The notes under the pieces: model-generated
Seen by the model: the letters and a program-made list of their open reading frames with translations, nothing else
Told to the model about the DNA's origin: nothing
Databases searched by the model: none
Program-made: the position numbers and the translations under genes
In this document: in pieces, positions 1 through 9,800 of the stretch
How the letters are laid out: every line of letters begins with the position of its first letter
How positions within the stretch are numbered: the stretch's first letter is position 1
Assembly: GCA_018266435.1 (NCBI GenBank)
Contig: JAFEAL010000005.1
Span: 725,935 to 789,934, forward strand
Direction of reading: 5' to 3'
Length of the DNA: 64,000 nucleotides
Origin: Bacteroidota bacterium
GTDB taxonomy: Bacteria; Bacteroidota; Bacteroidia; Cytophagales; Cyclobacteriaceae

Positions 1-1
1 A

Positions 2-1620
2 TTCAATGGGGATGCTACATTTACCAATATTGGAAGCAACATTATTTATTTGGGATACAACTCTGCAAACAACCAGTTCAATGGAAACATCATTGTGAAT
101 AGTACATCAGGCAATGGAGTTTATTTTTCGACAACTGCCTCAGGTTCATCTATCCTTGCTTCAGGAAAGACTATTTCGGTAGGAGGATCAGGGTTTACGT
201 TTGGTTCGCTCATCTTAAAAAATTTTACCCAACTGAGCAGCACCCCTCAATCACTTACCCTGACTAACGTGGCGGCACTGACGGTAGGGCCAAATTCTAC
301 CTTTAATGGAAATGTAACATTTACTACACCCACTATCAATTTGAACGGGTGCACCTACAACGGCACAGCGAGTATAACCAAGACGGGCACAACCAACGAT
401 ACGAGCTTGGGCGGAAATATTTTTAACTCCACGGCTTCTTTTACTAATTCGGGTACGGGGCAGTTTATCAATGCGGGCAGTGGGTTAGATACTTTTAACA
501 ATGACCTGACACTCACCAATACGGGCATATCATCCATTTCAATGTCGCAGACTACATCGGGCACACAGTTTAACGGTAACATTATTGTTAATTGTAATAA
601 TGGAGTGGGGATATATTTTGGCAACAACGGAGGCACTTCTTCGATGGCTTCTGGAAAAACTGTTTCCATCGGAGGAACAGGTTTCTCGGCAGGCGAGTTG
701 AGATTTTATCAGTTCACTCAGCTTGGCTCTACTGCACAAAACCTTACACTCACGGGTACGGCATCGCTTAGAATTGGCAACAGCTCTGTGTTCAATGGAA
801 GTGTAAACTTCACTTCGCCACAATTGTACCTCGATGGAGCAACGTATAACGGCACCGCTACACTGACTAAAAACGGGGCGGGGTATAACAATGGATCCGG
901 TAACAATGTATTTGCCACCACTACCACCATTACGAATGATGTCACCAGTTCTGCACAGTTGCGAACCAATGGAAACAATACGTTCAATGGCACTACATTC
1001 ATCATCAATAACTCACCGGCAGATTTGTTGTTGGAATTAACAACCGGCAGCACATACAACGGAGATGTTACCTTTACCAACACGGGTTCATCGTATGTGC
1101 GTGTGGCCTATACCGGAGGCAACTCATTCAATGGTAACATTACGGTCAATTCAACCAATGGATTAGGAGTGTATTTCTGTGATAATCCAGCCGGCACCGC
1201 TACGCTGGCTACGGGCAAAACCATTTCAGTGGGAGGCACGGGGTTTTCTGCAGGCTCGTTGGTGTTGCAACGCTTTACTCAAAACGGATCAACCGCACAA
1301 AATGTAACCCTGACGGGTACTTCCACTATCTTTCAAACCGGACCAAGTTCTACCTGGAATGGGAACCTGACTGTTAGTTCTCCATCAATCTTTCTGAACG
1401 GAGCCACCTTTAATGGCACCAGTTCTTTCACCAAAACCGGTACGGTAACGGATGCCAGCACGGGTGGAAATACTTTTGCCGGAGCAACCACATTTACAAA
1501 TTCAGCCATAGGAGTATTTCGTTTGGCCAATACCAGCGGAGATACTTTTGGTAGTTCGGCTACCTTCAATCAAACTTCAGGCACGATACAACCTGCGTAT
1601 GCGTCCACCTCTACTTTTGC
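2..1620 (+). repeat. Long in-frame tandem repeats (about 160-190 codons each)
   Basis: Three units begin with the FNGNI-coding motif at 77, 569 and 1127, and a partial earlier unit ends at 76. Units differ in length (about 164, 186 and 165 codons) and have diverged in sequence, so they are protein-level repeats with only patchy DNA identity. The number of units upstream of the window is unknown. Confidence 0.7.
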
Positions 1621-2863
1621 CGGAGACATAAATGTTACCTCCTCATCAACCATTACGTTTGGTGCAGGTGTAGGTATTGTCACCTTTAATGGTTCAGGTG
1701 GAAATCAAGATGTAAATGCCAATACAGTTCCGCAAATCAACCGCCTGGTGATGAACACTTCTTCCGGAGGTACAGTTACGCTTAACTCAATAGTAAATGT
1801 TGGTGTGAGTGGCACGTTTACTGCCGGGGTAATGAACACCACCGCGGCCAACTATCTCAATTTTGCCAACAATGCCACCACCACAGGAGCTTCCAACAGT
1901 AGTTATGTAAATGGCCCCGTGCGCAAAACAGGAAATCAGGCATTTATTTTCCCGGTCGGGAATGCCGGGGTTTTTAGGTCCATTGCTATCAGTGCTCCGG
2001 GCTTAGTCACCGATGCTTTTACGGCACAGCTTTTCCGTTCGGCACAAGCCTATGGCGGTGCGGCAACCTATCAACTGCCGATACTAACAGTGAGCAGTTG
2101 CGAATATTGGATTTTAAACCGATCGAACGGAGCCTCTAATGTATCGGTAACCTTAAGTTGGAACTCACCTGATTGCTCAGGCCCGTATGTTACTGATATC
2201 ACCAAGTTATTGGTAAGTCGGTGGAATGGCACCAACTGGGTAAGTCATGGCAATGGAGGTACAACCGGAAACGCAACAACCGGCACGGTGATTTCTTCGG
2301 CTGCAGTTACTTCGTTCAGTCCTTTTGCATTGGCTTCTTCATCGTTGGTTAACCCGCTGCCGATCACGCTAACGTATTTCAATGCTGCTTTAAAGAATGG
2401 GGTTGCTAAAATTGATTGGGAAACTGAGTCTGAATTGAATAATGATTTTTATACGTTGGAACGCTCGGCCGATGGTGCCGTTTTTGAACAAATTTACACC
2501 ATAAAAGGAGCAGGAACTACATCACAGCCTTCGTACTATTCTTACCTGGATGAAAACCCGCTGTCGGGGATTTCCTATTATCGCTTAAAACAAACTGACT
2601 TTGACAAGCAGCAAAAAATTGTAGCGGTGGCGAGCATTGAAAACAAAGGAGTGGGTTTCGAGTTTTCAATTTACCCCAACCCGGCTTCACCTGAGGATAA
2701 AGTGAACTCCAATTTTTCAGGAGGAGCAACGGTATATAACTCGATCGGTCAACCGGTCTTGCAATTAACCAATGCTAGCGAAATAAACGTGTCTTCGTTG
2801 TCATCTGGAGTGTACATTATTCGCACAATAACCGGCCAGGCACAGCGATTAGTAGTGAAGTAG
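2..2863 (+). CDS. T9SS-secreted repetitive surface protein, 5'-truncated by window edge
   Basis: The reading frame is open to the first base of the window, so the true start lies upstream; the first internal start-like codon (TTG at 50) falls inside a repeat and is not the real start. The visible part has three long Asn/Thr/Gly/Ser-rich repeats, each opening with an FNGNI motif (nt 77, 569 and 1127) and containing SGKTISVGG-like and FTQ..ST.Q..TLT signatures. This composition suggests a beta-helix or adhesin-like fold. A linker and a Bacteroidota C-terminal module (ENxxFYTLERSxDG, SYYRLKQTD) follow, and the last ~80 residues form a type A Por/T9SS sorting domain (YPNP, YNSIGQPV, SSGVYIIR). 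It should be exported by Sec and type IX secretion and anchored or released at the cell surface. The ligand is unknown. Confidence 0.85.
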   Translation, partial: FNGDATFTNIGSNIIYLGYNSANNQFNGNIIVNSTSGNGVYFSTTASGSSILASGKTISVGGSGFTFGSLILKNFTQLSSTPQSLTLTNVAALTVGPNSTFNGNVTFTTPTINLNGCTYNGTASITKTGTTNDTSLGGNIFNSTASFTNSGTGQFINAGSGLDTFNNDLTLTNTGISSISMSQTTSGTQFNGNIIVNCNNGVGIYFGNNGGTSSMASGKTVSIGGTGFSAGELRFYQFTQLGSTAQNLTLTGTASLRIGNSSVFNGSVNFTSPQLYLDGATYNGTATLTKNGAGYNNGSGNNVFATTTTITNDVTSSAQLRTNGNNTFNGTTFIINNSPADLLLELTTGSTYNGDVTFTNTGSSYVRVAYTGGNSFNGNITVNSTNGLGVYFCDNPAGTATLATGKTISVGGTGFSAGSLVLQRFTQNGSTAQNVTLTGTSTIFQTGPSSTWNGNLTVSSPSIFLNGATFNGTSSFTKTGTVTDASTGGNTFAGATTFTNSAIGVFRLANTSGDTFGSSATFNQTSGTIQPAYASTSTFAGDINVTSSSTITFGAGVGIVTFNGSGGNQDVNANTVPQINRLVMNTSSGGTVTLNSIVNVGVSGTFTAGVMNTTAANYLNFANNATTTGASNSSYVNGPVRKTGNQAFIFPVGNAGVFRSIAISAPGLVTDAFTAQLFRSAQAYGGAATYQLPILTVSSCEYWILNRSNGASNVSVTLSWNSPDCSGPYVTDITKLLVSRWNGTNWVSHGNGGTTGNATTGTVISSAAVTSFSPFALASSSLVNPLPITLTYFNAALKNGVAKIDWETESELNNDFYTLERSADGAVFEQIYTIKGAGTTSQPSYYSYLDENPLSGISYYRLKQTDFDKQQKIVAVASIENKGVGFEFSIYPNPASPEDKVNSNFSGGATVYNSIGQPVLQLTNASEINVSSLSSGVYIIRTITGQAQRLVVK

Positions 2864-2872
2864 GGGTTTTAT

Positions 2873-3418
2873 TTACAGTGCCAGCATTCTGGCTGCCTTT
2901 AAGATACCCATTACACTGAGGCTGTCAGTAATTTTGTTATCCATTACCAGTTGCAAGGCTTCGGCAAAAGGTAGTTTCCATAGTTTCATGTCGGCCTCGG
3001 TATCCTCACGTTGAGGGGCGGAGTGAGTTAATCCTTGTGCTAAAAAAACATAGCCCACTTCATCCGATACAGAGTTGGACAAGTGGGTTTTCAATAGTTC
3101 TTTCCAGTGTTTTGCCTTCAGGCCGGTTTCTTCCAACAACTCGCGCTGTGCCGACTCTAAAGGAGTTTTTCCTTGTGGTCCGCCTCCTTCAGGAATTTCC
3201 CAGCTCCATTCGTTAAGCACATAGCGGTGTTGCCCCACCAGCCATGTATTATTTTTTTCGTCTAATGCTATAATACCAATGGCTATATTTTTAAAATGCA
3301 CTTTTCCATAAATGCCATTTTTACCCGAAGGATTAGTTACTTGATGCTCTTCTAATTTGATCCAGGGGTTTTCGTAAATGTCTTCCCGCGAAAGGGTAGT
3401 CCACGGATTTTTACTCAT
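2873..3418 (-). CDS. Nudix hydrolase, ADP-ribose/nucleotide-sugar pyrophosphatase-like
   Basis: A 181-residue protein that should hydrolyse a nucleoside-diphosphate-linked substrate in the cytoplasm. The Nudix box is visible as IPEGGG followed by ESAQRELLEETGL; REUxEExGU is intact, but the Glu that normally sits eight residues before the Arg is Lys. I chose the internal Met (MSKNPW) at 3418 because KNPW...YENPWI is the usual N-terminus of Bacteroidota relatives and the 16 upstream codons to 3466 look non-coding. It converges on the secreted protein, whose stop lies 9 nt away. The exact substrate cannot be read from sequence. Confidence 0.85.
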   Translation of the reverse strand: MSKNPWTTLSREDIYENPWIKLEEHQVTNPSGKNGIYGKVHFKNIAIGIIALDEKNNTWLVGQHRYVLNEWSWEIPEGGGPQGKTPLESAQRELLEETGLKAKHWKELLKTHLSNSVSDEVGYVFLAQGLTHSAPQREDTEADMKLWKLPFAEALQLVMDNKITDSLSVMGILKAARMLAL

Positions 3419-3510
3419 GCTTTGGTTGGTTAATAATCGGGTATAAATTTGAAACTTTATGCTCACAATTCAACCTCCCTAAAAAAAGGGTAGTTCAATG
3501 GAATAAAAAA

Positions 3511-4113
3511 ATGCTTAAATCATCTTTTTCGCCAAACCTGATCGAAGCCGGCTGTGACGAAGTAGGGCGTGGTTGTTTGGCCGGGCCGGTGGTGGCGGCT
3601 GCGGTAATTCTTCCAAAAAAATTTAACCATAAATTACTGAATGACTCAAAGCAACTCAGCAAAGAAAAACGTCAGGTATTGCAAACAGAAATTAAACGCG
3701 ATGCGTTGGCTTGGGCTGTGGCCGAAGTAAGCCATACTGAAATTGATGAGATTAATATTTTGAATGCTTCGTTTCTGGCCATGCACCGTGCGTTAGACCA
3801 ACTGACTGTCAAGCCTGAGTTATTATTGATTGATGGCAATCGCTTTAAACCGTATCAAAAAATAAAATTTGAATGTATTATCAAAGGTGATGCTTTGTAC
3901 CAAAGCATTGCGGCCGCCTCGGTGTTGGCCAAGACCTATCGCGATGCGCTGATGGAAAAACTGGCTCAACAATTTCCGGGCTACGGATGGGAAACCAACG
4001 TAGGTTACCCAACTGGTGTACACCGGGCCGGAATCAAAAAACTGGGCATCACACCGTTTCACCGAAAATCCTTCAGGTTATTGCCCCAACAATTGGATAT
4101 TTTTAAAAAGTAA
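3511..4113 (+). CDS. rnhB: Ribonuclease HII
   Basis: This 200-residue protein cleaves RNA in RNA-DNA hybrids and removes single ribonucleotides misincorporated in DNA. The signature CDEVGRGCLAGP gives the first acidic pair (D16, E17). LLIDGN (D108), KGD (D127) and the SIAAASVLAKTYRD segment complete the RNase HII active site. Length is normal for the family. The start is ATG after an A-rich leader. It diverges from the Nudix gene, with about 90 nt between start codons. Confidence 0.95.
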   Translation: MLKSSFSPNLIEAGCDEVGRGCLAGPVVAAAVILPKKFNHKLLNDSKQLSKEKRQVLQTEIKRDALAWAVAEVSHTEIDEINILNASFLAMHRALDQLTVKPELLLIDGNRFKPYQKIKFECIIKGDALYQSIAAASVLAKTYRDALMEKLAQQFPGYGWETNVGYPTGVHRAGIKKLGITPFHRKSFRLLPQQLDIFKK

Positions 4114-4130
4114 AAGCTGAGTCGGTTAGG

Positions 4131-4152
4131 TTTCCATTATAATGAATGGAAA
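4131..4152 (+). terminator. Hairpin downstream of rnhB, possible terminator
   Basis: TTTCCATT, a 6-nt loop and AATGGAAA form a perfect 8-bp stem 17 nt after the rnhB stop codon. No clear T-run follows, so intrinsic termination is uncertain. The region from here to 4256 has no gene. Confidence 0.35.
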
Positions 4153-4256
4153 ACTGCTAAGCTATTTTATTACTATTCGAGAACCACTTGTAAAATAATT
4201 GTGCGAAGAATTGAAACGGTTTCTTATTTTCACTTTGTGATCAACCCAACCTGTCT

Positions 4257-5840
4257 ATGAAAAAACTACTTAGTGTTTTGTTCGCATTTTCTTTTTTATG
4301 TGTGTACGCCCAACGAGAAGAAGTAAAAAAAGCCCCCGAAATAAAGGAAGGAGATGGTCCATACTCCATGTTGATTATTCGCGGAGTTACTCTCATCAAC
4401 GGCACGGGTGCGCCAGCAGTTGGCCCGGTGGATATAGTCGTGCGCCAAAACCGGATTGTCGAGATCAGGAATGTAGGCTTTCCGGGTGTGCCAATCAATC
4501 CTGACCACAGGCCTAAACTTGAGCCGGGTGGAAAAGAGTTGGATTGCTCGGGCATGTACTTAATGCCGGGATTCATTGATATGCACGGCCACATCGGTGG
4601 TGGGCAAGCACCTATTGCCGAGTATGTTTTTAAACTGTGGATGGCACACGGTATTACCACTATTCGCGAGCCCGGTTCTGGTAATGGCCTGGATTGGGTA
4701 CTCGATCAAAAAGCCAAGAGTGAAAAAAATCTGATCACTGCTCCGCGCATCAAAGCCTATTCTTTCTTTGGTGCCGGAAGCAAAACACCCATCAGCACGC
4801 CTGAGCAGGCACGTGCCTGGGTAAACGACAATAAATTGAAAGGAGCCGATGGAATAAAATTTTTTGGAGCTGCCCCCGAAATCATGGATGCTGCACTGCG
4901 CGAAAATAAACGGCTTGGACTTCGTTCGGCCTGCCACCATGCGCAGATGGATGTGGCGAGGTGGAATGTGGTAAACTCAGCCGAGGCCGGGCTTACTTCG
5001 ATGGAGCATTGGTACGGGCTGCCCGAAGCACTGCTTGTGGGCGAAACCATTCAAAATTATCCGCTCAATTACAACTATGCCAATGAGCAGCATCGTTTTG
5101 AAGAAGCCGGTAAACTGTGGAAGCAGGCAGCAGCACCTTATTCAGAAAAATGGAATGAGGTGATGAATCATCTGCTTAAACTGGATTTTACCCTCGATCC
5201 TACGTTTAATATCTACGAAGCCAGCCGCGACCTGCATCGCGCGCGAAGACAAGAGTGGCACGAAGTTTACACCCTTCCGCAACTATGGAAATTCTATCAG
5301 CCGAATCGCATTTCGCACGGATCGTATTGGTTCAATTGGGGAACCGAGCAGGAAGTGGAATGGCGTAATAATTACAGCCTGTGGATGAAATTTGTAAACG
5401 AATATAAAAACCGTGGAGGTCGTGTAACAGTAGGTACTGATTCAGGATTCATTTTTGAGTTGTATGGGTTTTCGTACGTACGCGAGATGGAGTTGCTGCG
5501 CGAAGCCGGATTTCACCCGTTAGAAATTATCCGCTCGGCCACACTCTATGGGGCACAGGCATTGGGAATGGATAAAGATTTAGGTACAGTGGAAATAGGG
5601 AAACTGGCCGACTTTGCCATTGTCGATCAAAATCCGTTGGAAAATTTACAAGTGCTGTACGGCATGGGAGCCATTAAACTGAACGATGACAACAAAGCCG
5701 TGCGAGTAGGAGGGGTGAAGTACACCATCAAAGACGGAATTGTTTACGATGCTAAAAAATTATTGGCTGACGTAAAACGGATTGTGGATGAAGAGAAAAA
5801 GAAAACCGGATTTGAATTGAAGCAGCCGGGCATGGATTAA
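4257..5840 (+). CDS. Exported amidohydrolase (imidazolonepropionase-like superfamily)
   Basis: A 527-residue metal-dependent hydrolase with an N-terminal signal peptide (cleavage near VYAQ, residues 16-19), so it acts in the periplasm. Metal-site elements are visible in order: GFIDMHGHIG (H110, H112), KFFGA (K201, a possible carboxylated lysine), CHH (H227/H228), MEHW (H251) and VGTDSG (D395). The C-terminus has the usual LG.VE.GKLADFAI.D..PL strand of amidohydrolases. Relatives hydrolyse cyclic amides or peptides such as Xaa-Pro dipeptides; the substrate here is not deducible. It is monocistronic by spacing. Confidence 0.8.
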   Translation: MKKLLSVLFAFSFLCVYAQREEVKKAPEIKEGDGPYSMLIIRGVTLINGTGAPAVGPVDIVVRQNRIVEIRNVGFPGVPINPDHRPKLEPGGKELDCSGMYLMPGFIDMHGHIGGGQAPIAEYVFKLWMAHGITTIREPGSGNGLDWVLDQKAKSEKNLITAPRIKAYSFFGAGSKTPISTPEQARAWVNDNKLKGADGIKFFGAAPEIMDAALRENKRLGLRSACHHAQMDVARWNVVNSAEAGLTSMEHWYGLPEALLVGETIQNYPLNYNYANEQHRFEEAGKLWKQAAAPYSEKWNEVMNHLLKLDFTLDPTFNIYEASRDLHRARRQEWHEVYTLPQLWKFYQPNRISHGSYWFNWGTEQEVEWRNNYSLWMKFVNEYKNRGGRVTVGTDSGFIFELYGFSYVREMELLREAGFHPLEIIRSATLYGAQALGMDKDLGTVEIGKLADFAIVDQNPLENLQVLYGMGAIKLNDDNKAVRVGGVKYTIKDGIVYDAKKLLADVKRIVDEEKKKTGFELKQPGMD

Positions 5841-5872
5841 TAAGTTAATGCAGAGCTCAACAATCTAATTTT

Positions 5873-5880
5873 TATCTTTG
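5873..5880 (+). promoter_or_regulatory. Bacteroidota -7 promoter element (TATCTTTG)
   Basis: An exact match to TAnnTTTG lies 5 nt before the ATG of the methyltransferase gene at 5886, implying a very short leader. No good -33 TTG partner is obvious. Confidence 0.45.
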
Positions 5881-5885
5881 CCGCC

Positions 5886-6656
5886 ATGAATAAAATCATT
5901 TCGTGGCTGGTGCGTTTTGTGCCGAGAAAGTACCTCCAGCTTTTTACCGGTATTGGGTTAAAAGTGGTTGGCGTATTCTATCGCGGAGATAAAGTTGAGT
6001 GCATGGTTTGTACTCATCAGTATAAAAAATTTTTGCCCTATGGCCGGATACGGGTTAGGGAAAATGCACTCTGTCCCAATTGCCTGAGTTTGGAAAGACA
6101 CCGCCTGATGTGGCTTTACCTTAAAAGTAAAACCAATTTCTTTTCTGACCGGCTGAAGGTGCTGCATATAGCACCCGAACCTTGTTTTATCAAACCATTT
6201 GAAAAACAACACGGTGAAAATTATATCACAGCTGATATTGAATCACCACTGGCTAAAGTGAAAATGGATATTCACCAAATTCCATTTGGCGAAAATCATT
6301 TTGACGTGGTGTTATGCAACCATGTATTGGAACATGTGCGCGATGATATAAAAGCCATGACTGAAATCCATCGTGTGTTAAAGCCCGGAGGGTGGGCCAT
6401 TCTTCAGGTTCCATTCTTTTCTCCTATGAACGATCATACATTTGAAGATAATTCCATTACTGACCCGCGCGAGCGCGAACGGATTTTTGGTCAGGATGAC
6501 CATGTTCGAAAATACGGCCGGGATTATCCGCAACGAATTGCCCAGAGTGGATTAATTCCTTCTGAAGAAAATCTCAGTTCGTCCTATTCCGATGAAGAGG
6601 CTTTTTATTTTGGTATAAGCAAAGCCGAGGTAATTTACCGGGGAAGTAAGGTCTGA
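5886..6656 (+). CDS. SAM-dependent methyltransferase with N-terminal Cys pairs
   Basis: 256 residues. Residues 39-66 hold two CxxC pairs (C39/C42 and C63/C66) that look like a zinc site. A class I methyltransferase core follows: VLHIAPE (motif I position, lacking the usual GxGxG), ADIESP, FDVVLCNHVLEHV and HRVLKPGGWAILQVPF. The Methyltransf_11 type usually acts on small molecules or glycans, and the C-terminal half resembles proteins found in glycan-biosynthesis settings, but no such neighbours are present here. Substrate unknown. Confidence 0.75.
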   Translation: MNKIISWLVRFVPRKYLQLFTGIGLKVVGVFYRGDKVECMVCTHQYKKFLPYGRIRVRENALCPNCLSLERHRLMWLYLKSKTNFFSDRLKVLHIAPEPCFIKPFEKQHGENYITADIESPLAKVKMDIHQIPFGENHFDVVLCNHVLEHVRDDIKAMTEIHRVLKPGGWAILQVPFFSPMNDHTFEDNSITDPRERERIFGQDDHVRKYGRDYPQRIAQSGLIPSEENLSSSYSDEEAFYFGISKAEVIYRGSKV

Positions 6657-6756
6657 CAAGAAGGAAAAGCAACCTAGCACGATGTTCTCTTGACAAGGGT
6701 AACCCCAATTTTTGGGTTTGCTTAAGATATTTTAGGTTTTTTTTATAAATATTTAT

Positions 6757-6765
6757 CCCCCCCCC
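6757..6765 (+). repeat. Homopolymeric C9 tract upstream of susC
   Basis: Nine consecutive C residues lie 67 nt before the susC start codon in an otherwise very AT-rich leader (6720-6832). The stretch 6657-6832 holds no gene. Slippage of such a tract could alter promoter spacing or the leader. Confidence 0.6.
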
Positions 6766-6808
6766 TCAATTTTTTAATAAAAAAAATATATTTTTAATTG
6801 ATTTTATT

Positions 6809-6831
6809 TAAACCTAAACCTAAATCTAACC
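6809..6831 (+). promoter_or_regulatory. TAAACCTAAA-type leader motif before susC
   Basis: A tandem TAAACC/TAAATC sequence ends just before the ATG. The 10-mer CTAAACCTAA (6814-6823) recurs just upstream of dnaA on the other strand, and a near copy precedes the gene at 50605. It may be part of the A-rich translation-initiation context used in Bacteroidota instead of a Shine-Dalgarno site. Confidence 0.3.
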
Positions 6832-6832
6832 T

Positions 6833-9800
6833 ATGAAGAAGTTTTTACTTATGTGCTTCTCATTCGGTTTTGCGATTAGCGTCATGGCGCAAGACCGGGT
6901 GGTGACAGGCAAGTTGACCTCTAAAGAAGATGGTTCGGCTTTGCCTGGTGTAAATGTTGTTCTAAAGGGTACAACCGATGGAACGATATCTGATGCTGAT
7001 GGTAACTATAAGCTATCAGTACCGCCTTCTGGCGGAGTTCTTGTATTTTCTTTTATCGGACTAGAGACTCAAGAAGTAGAAATCGGTACAAGAAATGTTG
7101 TTGACCTGCAAATGGGTTCAGACATTAAACAACTTACTGAAGTTGTAGTTACCGCTCAGGGTGTTCAAACAGAGAAGAAAGCTCTTGGTTATGCCGTGAC
7201 TTCAGTTTCTGGTACAGCCTTAGTGGAGCGTCCTGAAAATGACGTGGCCCGCTTGTTGTCTGGCAAAGTACCAGGGGTAAGCATTACTCAAACCAGTGGT
7301 ATATCCGGGTCGGGTACAAACTTTGTTATTCGTGGATACACCTCGGTTTCAGGAACTAACCAGCCTCTTTTCGTTGTGGATGGTGTGCCGTTTAACAGTG
7401 CTACTAACTCGCAAGGAGATTTTACTACAGGTACGGTTACTACCTCAAGCCGTTTTTTAGATCTGGATCCTAATAATATCGAATCCATCAACGTGCTTAA
7501 AGGATTGAGCGCGGCTGTAATCTATGGTGAGCAGGGCAAGAAAGGGGTAGTTTTGATCACCACAAAAAATGGAGTGAAGCGCAAAAAGGATTTAGAAGTT
7601 AACCTTACACAGTCTGTTTTCCTTACCAAAGTTGTTTTGCCCCAATACCAAAATAACTATGGCAATGGATTTCAAAATATATTCGGTTTTTTCTTCAGTA
7701 ACTGGGGCCCACATTTCAAAGACGGCTCTTCCGCTGGTTATTATAGTCCTGATTCAATTCCTCACCCCTATTCACATTGGGCTGATCCTTCTTTGCAAGC
7801 AGATTTTCCTCAATATCAAGGTAAAAATATTGCTTACCGCGCTCAACCATCTATAGCCAACTTCTTCCGTACCGGAGTAAGCAGTACCACTTCTCTGAAC
7901 TTAGGGGCATCGACTGATAAGTTATCGTACAATGCCAACTTTGCTTATGCAAAAGAACAAGGATTTACACCCGGAAATGATTTGGTAAAATTGAATGGGG
8001 GTATTGGTGTAACAGCTCAGTTGACTAAAAAATTTTCCAACTCTACCACGCTTAACATTGCTACCACAAATTTCCAATCACCACCGGTAGCTGCTGCTGG
8101 TGCAGGTGGCGGTACGTTTGGGGCAGGTTACTCCCTGTTTTCTGAGCTCATGTTTACTCCACGAAGTGTTGATCTTATGGGGCTTCCTTATGAAGATCCC
8201 ATTACACATGGATCAGTCTATTACCGTACCGGAAATGACATACAAAACCCCAGATGGACGGCTGCATATAGTAAAAATACAGATAATGTAACACGTGTGT
8301 TCGGCCGCACTCAGTTTACCTATGATATTACGGATGATATAAACGTAATGTATCGCGTGGGCTTAGATACTTATTCTGAATTACAAGAATACCAAGTGAA
8401 TAAAGGAGGTGTACAGAATAGCAGTTTTGTGCAGGGATTATATCGCACGGTAAACATCACCAACCGCATTTGGAATCATGATATCTTGTTCAATTACAGA
8501 AAAACAATTAATGATAAATTTTCCATACAGGGTTTGTTAGGAGGTAACATCAGGCAGGACGATTATAACCAAAACGGTATGGAGAGCTACCAGCAAATTG
8601 TTTTCGGTTTTATGAACCATAGTAATTTCCAACAGCACTCATCTTCATCCGCATTCAGTAATGGATCTGGCGTAGCAGGGGCCCCCCTTCAGTTTCAAAC
8701 GACCAAAATATGGGAAGGGATTTATCTGCAAGCTATCATGGACTACAGCAAGTATTTGTACGTTACATTAAATGCTCGTAAAGATTGGATTTCTACATTA
8801 GAGCCCAACAACAATTCATTGTTCTACAAAGGTGCTAGTGCCTCATTTTTGCCTTTAACGGCATTTAACTTAGAAAGCGATAAACTGAATTCGCTCAAAG
8901 TTCGGTTAAGCTATGGTGAGTCAGCGGGTTTCCCAGTTCCTTACCAAACAAGAACTAACTTATCTAATAATGGACGTGGTTTTGTGAATAACAATGGGAA
9001 TCCCATTGCTACTAATACCACAGCCTCGTTATTGGGAAACAAAAACTTAAAACCAGAGTTACAACAAGAAATTGAGACAGGTTTAGAAGGCTCGGTTTTA
9101 AAGAATCGAATCAGTTTTGACATTTCTTATTTTAATCGTAAAACCAACAACCTGATTACTAACGTTCCGCTGGATCCTTCTACCGGATACCTAAGTACCA
9201 CGATTAACGTAGGGCAATTAACTAATACAGGATGGGAAGTTGGTCTCTATGGAAAGCCGGTGGTATTGAGAGACTTTACTTGGGATTTAGGTCTCAATTT
9301 CTACCACTATAACCCCTTGGTAAATAGTTTAGGTAGTGGACTGAGCCAAGTCTTAATTGCCGGCAGTACAAACCCCGGTAACTATGCTATACCCGGTAAA
9401 CCATTTAATGAAATAATGGGTATCGGTATTTTGCGCGATGCCCAGGGCAGAAAAGTAGTGGATAACACGGGTATCTATCTCAACGGTACTGCTCAAGTAC
9501 CTCTCGGTAATCCTAACCCAAACTATACGCTTACGATCAATAACTCGTTTTCATATAAAGGCTTAACATTGTCCGCACAAGTTGACTACCGCAATGGGGG
9601 TGCAATTTACTCCACCACAGTAAACACATTATTAGGTAGAGGAGTAACGAAGGATACAGATGTGGGTAATCGTAATGGTACCTTGGTAGTACCCGGGGTT
9701 CTTCAGGACGGAACACCTAATACTACCCCTATTTCATACTCTGATGCTTTCTACAGCAACCTATTGAACTACGGTATATCTGAGCTTTCAATGTACGATG

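Noticed and set aside
4241-4660. Minus-strand ORFs across the amidohydrolase, SusC, TamB and other large genes
   Set aside because: They are shadows of strongly supported genes on the other strand with no independent domain signal.
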